A stretch of DNA of 64,000 nucleotides, from NCBI RefSeq assembly GCF_038008325.1, contig NZ_JBBOYW010000001.1, forward strand, positions 4,061,501-4,125,500. The letters run 5' to 3'. Within the stretch, counting starts at the first letter, position 1. Each line of letters begins with the position of its first letter. Of this stretch, positions 55,086 through 64,000 are shown in pieces. Under the pieces are notes generated by a model. The model worked only from the letters and a program-made list of their open reading frames with translations, did not search any database and was not told the origin of the DNA. The DNA is from Lysinibacillus sp. FSL K6-0232 (GTDB lineage Bacteria > Bacillota > Bacilli > Bacillales_A > Planococcaceae). The position numbers and the translations under genes are program-made.

Positions 55086-55355
55086 TTATTTACAAATGGC
55101 TTTCTTCTTTAATATTTTCCTGATCCAACTATAGGAATAATCATATTTCCTTGCTAATTCTTTAGCGTTTGTTCCATCGTATTCCTTTGCAATTTGTTCA
55201 TACAAATATTGTTCTGATAATAATCTTTTCGGAAAGGTTACATATTGACCAGCAAAATAGCTATGTACTAACAAGGTATTTTGATACCCAATCAATTCTA
55301 CAAATTCCTTATATGCCCCATTAAAACATGAACTATCTAACCTACTCGTATCCAT
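55086..55355 (-). CDS. Mor-family HTH protein
   Basis: An 89-residue protein. The C-terminal block IAKEYDGTNAKELARKYDYSYSWIRKILKKK is a Mor-type helix-turn-helix (Mor/C activators of phage Mu). It is shorter than phage Mor. It may activate the next two genes. Just upstream is the left edge of the ISL3 element, which has displaced whatever promoter it had. Confidence 0.75.
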   Translation of the reverse strand: MDTSRLDSSCFNGAYKEFVELIGYQNTLLVHSYFAGQYVTFPKRLLSEQYLYEQIAKEYDGTNAKELARKYDYSYSWIRKILKKKAICK

Positions 55356-55380
55356 TGTTTTCTCCTTTCTCCTTTTTGTT

Positions 55381-56695
55381 GGTTCTTCACCATAACTTGT
55401 GGTTGACTTTCTATTAATTCAATAATTTCATATTTTCTATAGAAGAAAAGCGAAAACTCACGTATCGTAATTGTTGTCGAAACAAACCACGAGAGGAGTT
55501 TTCGCTTTGTACTCCAAGTTTATCAAAATGCTATTACCGTTACCATCTTTTTTCGAAGTTTCTTTTCCATCTGACGAAGAACCAAATGTATTTCCTGCTA
55601 CTGTAGGTGCTTATTCAGTGCCATGTCCAATTTGCCAAGGGAAAACGATTCGTCATGCGCAAACATTACGTCGTTTTCGTCATGGCTATGCTTGGCACCT
55701 CGGATTTATTTGGATTGAGATGGCGATTCCACGTCATCGTTGTGTTGCTTGCGACCTCACATTTACCTATGACTTCGGTTTAGGAATTATCCAAGCGTCT
55801 TCAGCTATGTTTCGTAAAGAACTTGTAAGGCGTTGCCACGGGCGTTCCATTGCTGATGTGGCACGTGAATATGAACTGCCCTACACGACGGTTGAGCGTT
55901 GGTATTACTTGCTGGCAGCTAATGAATTAACGGATGAAATCGCCACTACTATTTGTGTAGACGAGTTCGCTTTGCGCAAAGGACATCATTATGCGACCAG
56001 TGTTTTAAATGCCGACTCAGGTCGTATTTTGGCAATTGTTCCTCATCGAAATCAGGACGCTATTACCACTGCTTTACAAAAAGTAACAGGTCCAATTCGT
56101 GCGGTGGTCAGTGATTTCGCTCCAGCGATGGCGAATGCGATACAAGCCGTTTATCCCACTGCGATTCATGTGCTGGATCGCTTTCATCTCGTGCAATTTT
56201 TCACCGATGCCCAGCAGCGAAGACGCCGGTATTTAGGAGAAGCCAAAAAGCATCATCAATCGCGATTCATTGACCGTTGTTTGGCACGAAAACCTGAACA
56301 ATTAACGGATGAAGAACGTGGATTTGTTGCACAGTGGCATCAGGAAGATTTGCCTACAAAATACATTTATCAAGCATTGAATCATATGCGTTATGTACTA
56401 AAAGCAACAACGATGACACAAGCAAAACGACGATTAACAGAATGGTTTAAACGGTATCAATTTCATCTTTGTAGTGCCGTTTCTAAAATCGCAAAAACAT
56501 TGAGTACACGTGAAAAAGCATTGCTAGATACCATTATTTCACCGCTATCAAATGGCATGATGGAAGGAACGAATAATAAAATTAAACTTATTAAAAGACG
56601 TGGTTTTGGCTATCGAAATGAAAACCGTTTATTTCTTCGTTTACGTTTAGAAATAGGTCACTGATTTTGTCACCCACGGCTTTTGGTGAAGAACC
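55381..56695 (+). mobile_element. ISL3-family insertion sequence, complete
   Basis: A 1,315-bp element. Its ends carry the inverted repeat GGTTCTTCACCA...GTGG (left) and its complement (right) with a few mismatches over 22 bases. Perfect 8-bp target duplications TTTTTGTT flank it (55373-55380 and 56696-56703), the size expected for ISL3. One transposase gene. Confidence 0.92.
55507..56664 (+). CDS. ISL3-family transposase
   Basis: A 385-residue transposase. The N-terminal zinc-binding part has CPICQGKT and RHRCVACDLTF. The HTH is at SIADVAREYELPYTTVERWY. The DDE core is seen as CVDEFALRKGHHYATSV, then VSDFAPAMANAIQAVYP, and the Glu in SNGMMEGTNNKIKLIKRRGFGYR. The start is TTG at 55507 with AGAGGAG upstream. 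The frame is intact, so the element may be active. Confidence 0.92.
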   Translation: MYSKFIKMLLPLPSFFEVSFPSDEEPNVFPATVGAYSVPCPICQGKTIRHAQTLRRFRHGYAWHLGFIWIEMAIPRHRCVACDLTFTYDFGLGIIQASSAMFRKELVRRCHGRSIADVAREYELPYTTVERWYYLLAANELTDEIATTICVDEFALRKGHHYATSVLNADSGRILAIVPHRNQDAITTALQKVTGPIRAVVSDFAPAMANAIQAVYPTAIHVLDRFHLVQFFTDAQQRRRRYLGEAKKHHQSRFIDRCLARKPEQLTDEERGFVAQWHQEDLPTKYIYQALNHMRYVLKATTMTQAKRRLTEWFKRYQFHLCSAVSKIAKTLSTREKALLDTIISPLSNGMMEGTNNKIKLIKRRGFGYRNENRLFLRLRLEIGH

Positions 56696-56703
56696 TTTTT
56701 GTT

Positions 56704-56810
56704 GTTATAAATATGGCATTTTTGAATGTGACAAGCACTTTGACTATCAAATGGCTTTTCGCAATGAAAATCCACTTCGTTTTTACCTATTCTTCCTAAA
56801 ATGAATCACT
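56704..56810. other. Gap between ISL3 element and recombinase 3
   Basis: AT-rich; no gene, no clear repeat. It contains the former upstream region of the Mor-family gene. Confidence 0.3.
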
Positions 56811-58451
56811 TTAAATTGCCACTAAAACAGAAAAAGGAGTGGAAGAAATGTCCGTAGACATTTCTCCAACTCCTAGTTGTAACTCTTCCAATACAGCATC
56901 ATTTAGCTTGATTTGGATGCTTTCAATTTTCCGACTTTCATCAATAGTGATTTGATGAATCAATAAATGCAATAATCTTTTTCTTTGTTCCCTTGTCAAT
57001 GCTTGTGTAAAGGCTTGATGGAAATTCGTCATGATGGCATGGATTTTTTCATAGGTGACTTCACTCGATACTGTCGATTGCAGTTGTGCTTGAAGTGGCT
57101 CTATTTGTACTTTCAGATTGGTCATGGTTTCTTCCATACTTCGTGATTTTCGTTGGAACACCTCTTTGGAAATCACTTCATCTGTATAGGCATCTAACAA
57201 GTTGGCTAACTTTTTCTCACAGCGCTCCAACTCCTGTTGATAATGCTCATATTCTCGCTGTAAAGGGGCAATTAACGATTGTTGCTTTGTATTAATGTTA
57301 TCCACTAATTTTCTCGTCAAATGCTCGCTTTTCATCAATGCTTGCAGTTTATTCAGCACATAATCATCCGCATATTCTGTACGTACCCCATTTGACCGAC
57401 AAGCAACTGTTCCCTTATTCTTCCATGCACCACAAACATAATACTCTAGGACACGTTTCTCACCAGATTTTGTTCGATTTGTTGTACGTCCTACCACCAT
57501 TCCTGCATCACACTGTGGACAGCGCATAATACCTGTGAGGGGAAACGCACCCTCATGAATTCGATTGGGTTTACAGGAACGCTCTTTGTAAACTTTTTGC
57601 GCTATTTTCCATGTTTCCTCTGAAATAATGGATGAATGCTCACCTTTCACAATGATTGGATTCGGATTAATATTGTTACGACGCTTTTCATTCCAATCTC
57701 TTCGAACATTATAGCGAATATAGCCAGCATATATGGGATTTGTTACGATAGTTTTAATCGCATTCAATGAAAAGGTCTTATTCTTTTTTGTTCGATAACC
57801 GTCCTGATTTATTTTATTGGCAATTGCCTTATAACCATGACCTGTTGTATACATTTGAAAAATTAAACGTATAATCTTTGCCTCTTGATCATTAATTTGT
57901 AAACCTGTCTGTTTTCGCTTTTTGTTCTCATCATCTTTTTCTACCACATCGTAGCCTAGTACTTGACCACCATTCCATTGTCCTTCCTTAGCACGAGCAA
58001 TCATACCCATCTTGACATTTTCCGCTATGTTGTTACGTTCATACTCAGCAATAGCAGCCATCAAGTGAAAATTGAGTTTACCTGTAGGTGTTTCAGTTTC
58101 ATGTTTCTCTGTATAAGAACGAAAAGCTATGTTTTTACTGTTGAGTTGTTCCACAATATTCATCAAGTCTAAACTATTACGAGCGAGGCGGTTCATCTTC
58201 CAAACAAGTACAATATCAAATTTCTTTTGTCCCGCATCAACTAGTAATCTCTTAATAGCTGGACGTCCTGCGATATTTTTCCCACTAATTCCTCTGTCTA
58301 CATATTCATCGTAGACAACATAGCCCTCCTTCTCACAAAATTCTTTAAGAACACGTATTTGTTCATCAATACTATATCCTTCCTCAGCCTGCTCTGTCGT
58401 TGAAACTCGAGCATATATTGCTACTTTTTTAGGACTCATTTGTTGACTCAT
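56811..58451 (-). CDS. Large serine recombinase 3
   Basis: A 546-residue recombinase. The nucleophile is in IYARVSTTEQ (about Ser17), with LVWKMNRLARNSLDLM and LMAAIAEYERNNIAENVKMG. The zinc ribbon is MRCPQCDAGM...YYVC...VACRSN, with a coiled coil after it. It is close to recombinase 2 in sequence pattern but has a different tail. The ATG at 58451 is 12 bases from AAGGAG. The last 21 or so codons overlap a terminator hairpin, so the true C-terminus may once have been shorter. Confidence 0.9.
   Translation of the reverse strand: MSQQMSPKKVAIYARVSTTEQAEEGYSIDEQIRVLKEFCEKEGYVVYDEYVDRGISGKNIAGRPAIKRLLVDAGQKKFDIVLVWKMNRLARNSLDLMNIVEQLNSKNIAFRSYTEKHETETPTGKLNFHLMAAIAEYERNNIAENVKMGMIARAKEGQWNGGQVLGYDVVEKDDENKKRKQTGLQINDQEAKIIRLIFQMYTTGHGYKAIANKINQDGYRTKKNKTFSLNAIKTIVTNPIYAGYIRYNVRRDWNEKRRNNINPNPIIVKGEHSSIISEETWKIAQKVYKERSCKPNRIHEGAFPLTGIMRCPQCDAGMVVGRTTNRTKSGEKRVLEYYVCGAWKNKGTVACRSNGVRTEYADDYVLNKLQALMKSEHLTRKLVDNINTKQQSLIAPLQREYEHYQQELERCEKKLANLLDAYTDEVISKEVFQRKSRSMEETMTNLKVQIEPLQAQLQSTVSSEVTYEKIHAIMTNFHQAFTQALTREQRKRLLHLLIHQITIDESRKIESIQIKLNDAVLEELQLGVGEMSTDISSTPFSVLVAI
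56836..56873 (-). terminator. Terminator inside the end of recombinase 3
   Basis: GGAGTTGGAGAAATGTC pairs with GACATTTCTTCCACTCC with one mismatch and a bulge, followed on the minus strand by TTTTTC. It lies within the final coding part. Confidence 0.7.
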
Positions 58452-58463
58452 CGTCTTTTTCAT

Positions 58464-58725
58464 CTCCTTGATTGGTCATATAGTTTTGGCACATTTCTGC
58501 AATAATCATTAATATTTCATTCGAATTCTCCAACTATAATTCTCCTTATAAAAGTCTAAGTGATAATATATTTTTGATTTCTGTAATATTTCAGGGAATA
58601 ATCCAGATTTTTTCTTTCAATTATTAGCAGAGTGAAAAAGTGGTAGCAAATTTAAAAAAATATAAATTATCCCTGAAAAAATACAAAAATAAAAAATTAT
58701 TAATTAAAACACTGTCACTTTGACC
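58464..58725. other. Gap between recombinase 3 and the D5-like helicase
   Basis: AT-rich, about 260 bp. It holds the ribosome-binding site of recombinase 3. A pair AATATTTCAGGGAATAA and TAAATTATCCCTGAAAAA resembles a weak inverted repeat. No gene. Confidence 0.3.
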
Positions 58726-60435
58726 CTACGTTTTAAAACGTAAGTTTACCCAAAGTTTCTGACCATTTGATTTTTTCTCACCGACAGACCAGTTTTTCCT
58801 TTGTATTGCTTCTTTACAATTAGATAAGATTGAAGCTGTCCCTAACGGTATGAAATTTGTAATTGAATTTGTATCTACCCACGCTGTGTATCTTTTAGAT
58901 ATATCTGATTGCAAGATAGTTTCACCATTTGCATATTCTAAGCACTCATCAACAAAGGTACCTACTGAATCATTCATAACTTTAAATTTTCTTAATTCTG
59001 ATTCACTTGCTGCACAACAAGGTAAATCCCAATTACTTTCTTTTAATTGTTGATAACCCTCATATGCAAAATTAAAAATCCCTGATAATTCCTCTAACAA
59101 TTCCTTTTCAAGATTTGGATTCATATAAGCTTGATTTTCAAGTAATACTTGTCTAGATTCTACATAGGTACGATAAAATGGGATGATGGTTAACCGTCTA
59201 TATAATCCATTTGAATGATCATCAGTTATGAATAAACGATTAAGTAATAAAATTAACTTCACATATAGTGCTTTTGTTTTTGGTGCTTGGTGTTTCTTGT
59301 TAATTAAAATTGAATCTCCAGAAGTAATCGCTTTAAGACGCTGAGTATTTACCTTTAAAGTTGATTCATTTTCTGACGCAATATTCACAAGCTTCCCATC
59401 TAAATCTTGAATACCAAAAGCACCTTCCATCTCATTTAAAGGGGTACTTGATACATTAAATTCACCATAAAGTCTGGTTAAAATTTTTGCTAATACAGAT
59501 TTACCATTTGAACCGCTTCCTGTGAAAATAAATACTTTGTGAATAGGTGTACCTTTATGCAAAATATATCCCATGATATTTTTTATCAAATGGTACCGTT
59601 CTTCATCATTTTCAAAGACATCATTAAGAAATTCTTTAAATTTAGGAGCTTTAGCTTTAGGATCATAATAAATAGGTAACTGATTTGTAGAAATATAGTT
59701 TGAATGATGAGGTACAATTTTTCCTGAATCAAGGTTAAAATATCCATTTTTTAAGTTAATAATATTTATATCACCATCAAATTCAGATACTATTGGAATT
59801 AATACCTTTAAAGCCGCCATATATTCACTTTCCCAAGACTTCCGCCAGATAGTTTCATCAACTTCTCTTACTATTGCCGCACAAATAGTTTTAAAGAGAT
59901 TATCTGATATAAACTCATATTTCCCCTCATTACTATATGCGTAAATACGTTCATCATTTGTTTGAATAAATGCTATCCTTGAAAGAACATAGTGGGCAAA
60001 TACATTTGCATTGAAACAGAATTTTCCGTCATTTCTTTCTATTCCTCTTCTCCTTAGTAGAAGGTCTGAATGGTGACGTAATACGCACTCGGCAGGTGTT
60101 TCAGCGAGATGTTCTTCTTGATTAGGAGAATATCCAAACAATTGCAAAACTTGATATGTAGCAGTATTTGCTACAGAAGAATCTTCTTGGATTTTTGTAA
60201 ATGCAACTTGTTGTTCTTCAGAAAGTTTTTTTAATAAAAGCTGTTCAAATAAATTAGCATCTTTCCCTAAATCAACAAGATTAAGATGTACACATTTAAG
60301 AAACTCATCGGATAAACCATTTACATTTGTTAAGACCCAATTAAAAAAGGGTAATTTTGAAATGGAGGTGTGTAAACTTTCTACATCATCCACTTTTACA
60401 TAATTAGTCAAATTAAATACACTCGATTTATTCAT
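58726..60435 (-). CDS. D5/P4-type SF3 helicase (replication)
   Basis: A 569-residue protein with the SF3 helicase core: Walker A FTGSGSNGKSVLAKIL (about residue 320), Walker B/B' region (IASENESTLKVNTQRLKAITSGD) and the RLFITDDHSNGLYRRLTIIPF block. The part before it (HHSNYISTNQLPIYYDPKAKAPKF) is a D5_N-like domain. There is no primase domain at the N-terminus, unlike full P4 alpha proteins. I chose the ATG at 60435, after GGGGTGG. It should unwind DNA in replication of a phage or plasmid-like element. It is followed by a large serine recombinase. Confidence 0.85.
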   Translation of the reverse strand: MNKSSVFNLTNYVKVDDVESLHTSISKLPFFNWVLTNVNGLSDEFLKCVHLNLVDLGKDANLFEQLLLKKLSEEQQVAFTKIQEDSSVANTATYQVLQLFGYSPNQEEHLAETPAECVLRHHSDLLLRRRGIERNDGKFCFNANVFAHYVLSRIAFIQTNDERIYAYSNEGKYEFISDNLFKTICAAIVREVDETIWRKSWESEYMAALKVLIPIVSEFDGDINIINLKNGYFNLDSGKIVPHHSNYISTNQLPIYYDPKAKAPKFKEFLNDVFENDEERYHLIKNIMGYILHKGTPIHKVFIFTGSGSNGKSVLAKILTRLYGEFNVSSTPLNEMEGAFGIQDLDGKLVNIASENESTLKVNTQRLKAITSGDSILINKKHQAPKTKALYVKLILLLNRLFITDDHSNGLYRRLTIIPFYRTYVESRQVLLENQAYMNPNLEKELLEELSGIFNFAYEGYQQLKESNWDLPCCAASESELRKFKVMNDSVGTFVDECLEYANGETILQSDISKRYTAWVDTNSITNFIPLGTASILSNCKEAIQRKNWSVGEKKSNGQKLWVNLRFKT

Positions 60436-60672
60436 CTTTTCCACCCCTAAACAAAATTGATTATGCATCTGCAATAACAACTTGAACCCGAATTATTCAT
60501 AGCTAACTGACCTGAGTTCGTTTTGTCATATTTCTTATCACAGACCAAGTTTCTCTGGAATTTAAATGGAGGAATAAATGATTTAGGCCAGTTGATACTT
60601 AAAAAATGGGAATTTACCTGTTTTTAGGCAGACTTATCCCTTGGTACGGGTTCGATTTTTTAAAAAAGTGAT

Positions 60673-61992
60673 CTAGTTGGTGGAAAGCTGCTGCACTCTG
60701 GTCAGAATGTCTGAAAAGAAGCGCGCATAGACGAAGCTGGACGCTAATTTGAAATGCAGGTAACGACCAGATTTTACAAGTTTACTGGCAACTTTAATTA
60801 ACCGTGTGCGAATGGTTTGGATTTGAAGCCCATTTTTCGCAGATGGAAACGTTAATGTACGTAACCAATTCGTTAAATTGTAGGCGAGTAAACTGATCAT
60901 CATGCGTGCTTCGTTCACTTGGAAATCATGGCTTTTCATTTGATCGAATCCGAAGCCATCTTTCGCCTCTTTAATGAAGTTTTCCATTGCGCCACGTTTT
61001 TGATAGGACGTGAGAATGGCTTCCGGTGAAAAGGCAGTTTCGCTTAAATTTGTGACGAAAAAGGCATGGGTGAAGAACAGTTCACCTGCTGGGCGTGTAG
61101 ACTGAATAATGATGCGACGTGACGTATTCCATGAACCAGCCTGATAGATTGACTCCTCCACATAACGTTCGGCTTTTGTGACATCACGGATTTCAGATGT
61201 TGGATGTAGTTCTTCCGCAAGTGCTTTCAGTCTGGCGTTCGACTTTAAACGAATGATGTAATAGACCGATTCATCTTCGCAAAGTTTGTATAAGTCGGGT
61301 ACTGCGAAGCCGCTATCACCACGCACGAGTGTTGTCGTTTCGGGAAAGTTTTCGTTGTAATGATCCAGTAAAGGGCGGACAAATTCCACGACACCGTTTG
61401 ATGTATACCTATTCCCTGGGCGTAGCTGCGCTTTTAAAAAATCACCGGTGAAGCCGTCAAACGCAACGAGTGGATGAAAGCCGACTGTGCCGTAATGGCT
61501 ATTGTATGAGGCATTTTCTTGCTTGCCATATGTATCCGCATGAGACGAATCCAGATCAATTAAAAGAGTCGTCGATTGACGTAACTGATGCACCCGGTCC
61601 AGTAGTTCTTGATTCGCCGCTTGAAGTTGTTGGAGTGCCTGTTTGTCAAAGCGTTTGAAAAATCGAGATAAAGATGGCTGAGATGCAAGTGCTGGTTTTC
61701 CAAGTACACGCGTGAAAACTGGATCGTGCGTTAATGTATCCGCTGCGTCATCCTCGTGATAGCCTGCGATGAGCTGATATATTTTTTGACGAAGAAGTTC
61801 CATATTGTCATGGATACAGTAAGAACGCTCATCTTTTAAGTGAAGGTGTTTGGCGATTGTTTTGGAAAAGCCGATTTTTTCATCGAACTCACGGAAGATA
61901 AATTGGCCTGTATCAGAAGAAAGCTCACCTCCATCGTGAGTTAATTTCAGTTGGTGATTGAAATGAAGTGTTGTTTGCGGTAATCTAATCAT
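60673..61992 (-). CDS. IS1380-family transposase
   Basis: A 439-residue transposase. DLDSSHADTYGKQENASYNSHYG carries the first Asp of the DDE core, VRGDSGFAVPDLYKLCE the second, and the C-terminal GAMENFIKEAKDGFGFDQMKSHDFQVNEA the Glu. It matches the IS1380 family in length and pattern. The frame is intact. I could not find clear terminal repeats or a target duplication, so the ends of the element are open. Confidence 0.88.
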   Translation of the reverse strand: MIRLPQTTLHFNHQLKLTHDGGELSSDTGQFIFREFDEKIGFSKTIAKHLHLKDERSYCIHDNMELLRQKIYQLIAGYHEDDAADTLTHDPVFTRVLGKPALASQPSLSRFFKRFDKQALQQLQAANQELLDRVHQLRQSTTLLIDLDSSHADTYGKQENASYNSHYGTVGFHPLVAFDGFTGDFLKAQLRPGNRYTSNGVVEFVRPLLDHYNENFPETTTLVRGDSGFAVPDLYKLCEDESVYYIIRLKSNARLKALAEELHPTSEIRDVTKAERYVEESIYQAGSWNTSRRIIIQSTRPAGELFFTHAFFVTNLSETAFSPEAILTSYQKRGAMENFIKEAKDGFGFDQMKSHDFQVNEARMMISLLAYNLTNWLRTLTFPSAKNGLQIQTIRTRLIKVASKLVKSGRYLHFKLASSFVYARFFSDILTRVQQLSTN

Positions 61993-62079
61993 GAGAAGAA
62001 TCCTTTCTTTTGGTTAGTTCTTGGTCGATTTAACCTTAACAGAAATGGATTCTTTTTTCATTTTTTTAGTGAAAAAGAG

Positions 62080-62121
62080 AATCCCACAGGAAAGGCGATA
62101 AATCGCCTTTCCTGTGGGATT
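62080..62121. terminator. Very strong hairpin upstream of the transposase
   Basis: AATCCCACAGGAAAGGCGAT pairs perfectly with ATCGCCTTTCCTGTGGGATT around AA. On the minus strand TCTCTTTTT follows, so it may terminate the 311-residue gene. It could also mark the IS1380 border. Confidence 0.8.
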
Positions 62122-62141
62122 TTGTATTTGGGTGTGAATAA

Positions 62142-63077
62142 TTAGGGTTGAATATCATTAATATTTATCTGGGAATTAATTTGGTGAACTAGACTATCTA
62201 AAATTAGCGAAAGATGATGCAAACCAACCATCCCAATTTTCTTTTTAAACTTTAGACAAATTTGAATTTTATCATTTGTAAACTTGCCCAATCCGATTGA
62301 TTTTAACGTCGAGTTAAATATCACGATATTCTCCAATTTTGAGGTCAGTACTGTATTTGCTGATAACCCATCTACAAGTAATGAAATCTGTTTAATTTTG
62401 AACTTAGCAGGTTTAATGTACTTTTTCTTAGGGAGAACCTCATTATTACTTTCACCAGTTGTTAGGTAATGGACTGTTTCATAGATCTCAAATGGTAATT
62501 TTAATTTCATTAATTCTGATACCAATTTTGAAATTTCTTCTCTTTCTTCGAAATATAAATTATTCAATGTAACAATTCCTTCGATTCCCGTTTCGATATG
62601 ATCATAATAAGAAAAATCCAATCGAACTATAAAGTATTTTGAAGTTGTTAGATAACTAATATCTGCAACATTTTGAGCAATATTTAGAAATTTTTTCACC
62701 TTAGGTATATCAGTCATAATAACATTCTTAGAGAATACAAATATTAATTCGCCTTGGGTACACCAATACTCCATATTTTTAATAGGATTCTTACAAAATT
62801 CACTTGTATAATCACCTTGTAATACATAGATACTTTTATCCTCACTATATTTTTTTACAAATCTCATATAAGGTTGCTGTTTTTTAAGTAGCGGAATAAC
62901 CTCTATATCCAAGTCATTCCCTTCCCTAAATACCTTTGCAGACGACCAATTTACATGAGTTAATTCATCTAGTAATAAATCTGCATACTGTTTTTCCTTT
63001 ACACGACCTACTTTTAAGTATTCCTTATTCTTTTCCATTACTTTTGGAAACACATATTGTTTTGCAGCATTCATCAT
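62142..63077 (-). CDS. Unknown protein, 311 residues
   Basis: I do not recognise a family. It is a soluble protein with no signal peptide or membrane helix. An N-terminal part (VFPKVMEKNKEYLKVGRVKEKQYADLLLDEL) is helical; a middle part is beta-rich (GELIFVFSKNVIMTDIPKVKKFLNI, then YFIVRLDFSYYDHIETG). AAAGGTG precedes the ATG by about 10 bases. It lies on the same strand as the D5-like helicase, with an IS1380 gene between them, so it may belong to the same element. Confidence 0.55.
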   Translation of the reverse strand: MMNAAKQYVFPKVMEKNKEYLKVGRVKEKQYADLLLDELTHVNWSSAKVFREGNDLDIEVIPLLKKQQPYMRFVKKYSEDKSIYVLQGDYTSEFCKNPIKNMEYWCTQGELIFVFSKNVIMTDIPKVKKFLNIAQNVADISYLTTSKYFIVRLDFSYYDHIETGIEGIVTLNNLYFEEREEISKLVSELMKLKLPFEIYETVHYLTTGESNNEVLPKKKYIKPAKFKIKQISLLVDGLSANTVLTSKLENIVIFNSTLKSIGLGKFTNDKIQICLKFKKKIGMVGLHHLSLILDSLVHQINSQININDIQP

Positions 63078-63564
63078 TTCAAAACATCACCTTTCAGAAA
63101 ATTCCGTTCTTTTTTATAAGCATTTAAAGGTATCATTAGTCATCAAATAAGTTATTTTAATATCATCATACAAATCAAAAATAACTGTTCTTTATTACCT
63201 ATCCTTAATCGACAATTCATCTAAAAACCTTTAATACCAATGCCTATGCAACAGAATATATATGACTTAAGACGAAAGCGCAACTTATTTTATAGTTAAA
63301 AAATCCCAAAATATTATTTAAAAATAATAAATATTTCTCTTTTCTAAAATTCACTTTCTCTTTTGTAAAGGAATATCGTAGCCATAAACCATTAAATCAC
63401 TTTTAGTAAGGAAAATCGTATCTTCCCGAGCGAAGAGCTGTAAGTATAAGTATTACTTAGGCTTATCACATTTCTCTTATTAGACCTCAATAAAAGAAAA
63501 TAGGATTTCATATATGTGACAATTTTGTGTACATAATATTCATCCCTATTTTGCTTAACAAAAA
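63078..63564. other. Gap, AT-rich, no gene seen
   Basis: No gene or ribosome-binding site I can support. The open frame at 63392-63595 on the minus strand lacks a ribosome-binding site and runs through the hairpin at 63565. Confidence 0.4.
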
Positions 63565-63602
63565 AAGAGTAATGGTTCATGGTGGGCATGAACATTACTC
63601 TC
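63565..63602 (-). terminator. Terminator after small membrane ORFs
   Basis: GAGTAATGGTTCATG pairs with CATGAACATTACTC with one mismatch, followed on the minus strand by TTTTTTTG. It lies 160 bases past the last tiny ORF. Confidence 0.7.
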
Positions 63603-63760
63603 CCATATTAAGTAATTGAAAGGAAATACAACTTCCTTATCTATTGCTTTTGAAATGAACTTCAATCCAGCCAATAGACAGGAATGGAAAAGGTAAAATA
63701 TTAATTTCAGACGTATTGAGGGGATTGAAAAAGCCTTTATAAAATTCGAGAAATCCTTGA

Positions 63761-63883
63761 TTATAAATGTAGATCCTTAAACATGAGATGATTTACTGTT
63801 ATCTTTCCTCCATCTTTATTAAATATTTCTACAATGATAACTGAAAATATCCCTATACATGTGCCAACCACAAAATAATTCAA
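63761..63883 (-). CDS. Tiny membrane protein B
   Basis: A 40-codon ORF starting TTG at 63883, 7 bases after GGAG. It reads MNYFVVGTCIGIFSVIIVEIF and then a charged tail, so it has one membrane helix. Its ribosome-binding site lies in the end of the upstream ORF. Function unknown. Confidence is limited because it is so short. Confidence 0.4.
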   Translation of the reverse strand: MNYFVVGTCIGIFSVIIVEIFNKDGGKITVNHLMFKDLHL

Positions 63884-63884
63884 A

Positions 63885-63998
63885 TCATTTCTCCTCTCTT
63901 TGTTTGCTACAAAGCATCACTAATATGGAAATTCCAAAAAATACGCCTTGCTTGAATAATTCAATTTGATTTAGATTTTTATTTTTACAATCAGCCAT
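63885..63998 (-). CDS. Tiny membrane protein A
   Basis: A 37-codon ORF from an ATG at 63998, near the window edge, so its ribosome-binding site cannot be seen. It reads MADCKNKNLNQIELFKQGVF and continues GISILVMLCSKQREEK, with one short membrane helix. It ends 1 base before the next ORF's start, suggesting coupled translation. Confidence 0.35.
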   Translation of the reverse strand: MADCKNKNLNQIELFKQGVFFGISILVMLCSKQREEK

Positions 63999-64000
63999 CC

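Noticed and set aside
60560..62141. Exact ends of the IS1380 element
   Set aside because: A CCTGTTTTTAGGCAG-like left end was considered, but no matching inverted copy or 4-5-bp duplication was found near the right side.
1..64000. rRNA and tRNA genes
   Set aside because: I looked for rRNA-like stretches and for tRNA cloverleaf patterns near the recombinases and island ends and found none; a tRNAscan run would settle it.

Overview
The window looks like the chromosome of a low-GC, spore-forming Gram-positive of the Lysinibacillus/Bacillaceae type. It is AT-rich, has strong Bacillus-type ribosome-binding sites, encodes a gamma-type spore-protein-like product, has a gnt operon with the same operator as Bacillus subtilis, and carries a CitST-like sensor pair beside a CitMHS transporter. 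The genus is inferred from gene content, not from any marker gene.

Region 1 (about 0.2-27 kb) is ordinary core or peripheral metabolism. It holds an ankyrin protein, malate:quinone oxidoreductase with a structured leader, a spore-protein-like gene, the gluconate operon gntR-gntK-gntP-gntZ behind a palindromic GntR operator, and a 7TM-PAS-GGDEF cyclase. A BRCT remnant, a lipoprotein cyclophilin, a zinc-ribbon/TM/leucine-rich protein, and a PadR/DUF4188 pair with a perfect 26-bp operator follow. Then come the citrate module (citM-like, citT-like, citS-like), an alanine:sodium symporter, a GNAT enzyme, a TerD-VWA protein, a nucleotidyltransferase, and a decayed TetR/membrane-protein divergent pair. 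From about 26 kb the sequence becomes accessory.

Region 2 (about 27-53 kb) is a defence and mobile-element island. A solitary Alw26I/Eco31I-type restriction endonuclease sits at its left edge. From 28.77 to 49.15 kb lies a segment bounded by two near-identical 24-bp sequences. The right copy overlaps the 3' end of the second of two large serine recombinases, so the segment reads like a recombinase-borne island of about 20.4 kb. It contains an IS21-family element (7-bp target duplication, one mismatch) that interrupts an unknown gene and a six-gene type I restriction locus (extra S-like protein, HsdM, DinD-like, HsdS, HsdR, zinc peptidase). It also has a Rep-like/XRE pair and an Abi_2 gene split by a 259-bp MITE-like element with a perfect 9-bp duplication. 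The recombinases follow a long attenuator-like leader. Beyond it, a primase-helicase (archaeo-eukaryotic primase fused to a superfamily 2 helicase) and a Fic protein are divergently transcribed from a region carrying six helically phased copies of a 9-bp motif.

Region 3 (53-64 kb) is a second accessory stretch. It has an EcsC-like protein, a membrane protein and a Mor-family HTH protein, then a complete ISL3-family element with a perfect 8-bp duplication, a third large serine recombinase, a D5-type SF3 helicase lacking a primase domain, an IS1380-family transposase and an unknown 311-aa protein. The end has hairpins and two overlapping tiny membrane ORFs.

I see no rRNA, tRNA or CRISPR array.
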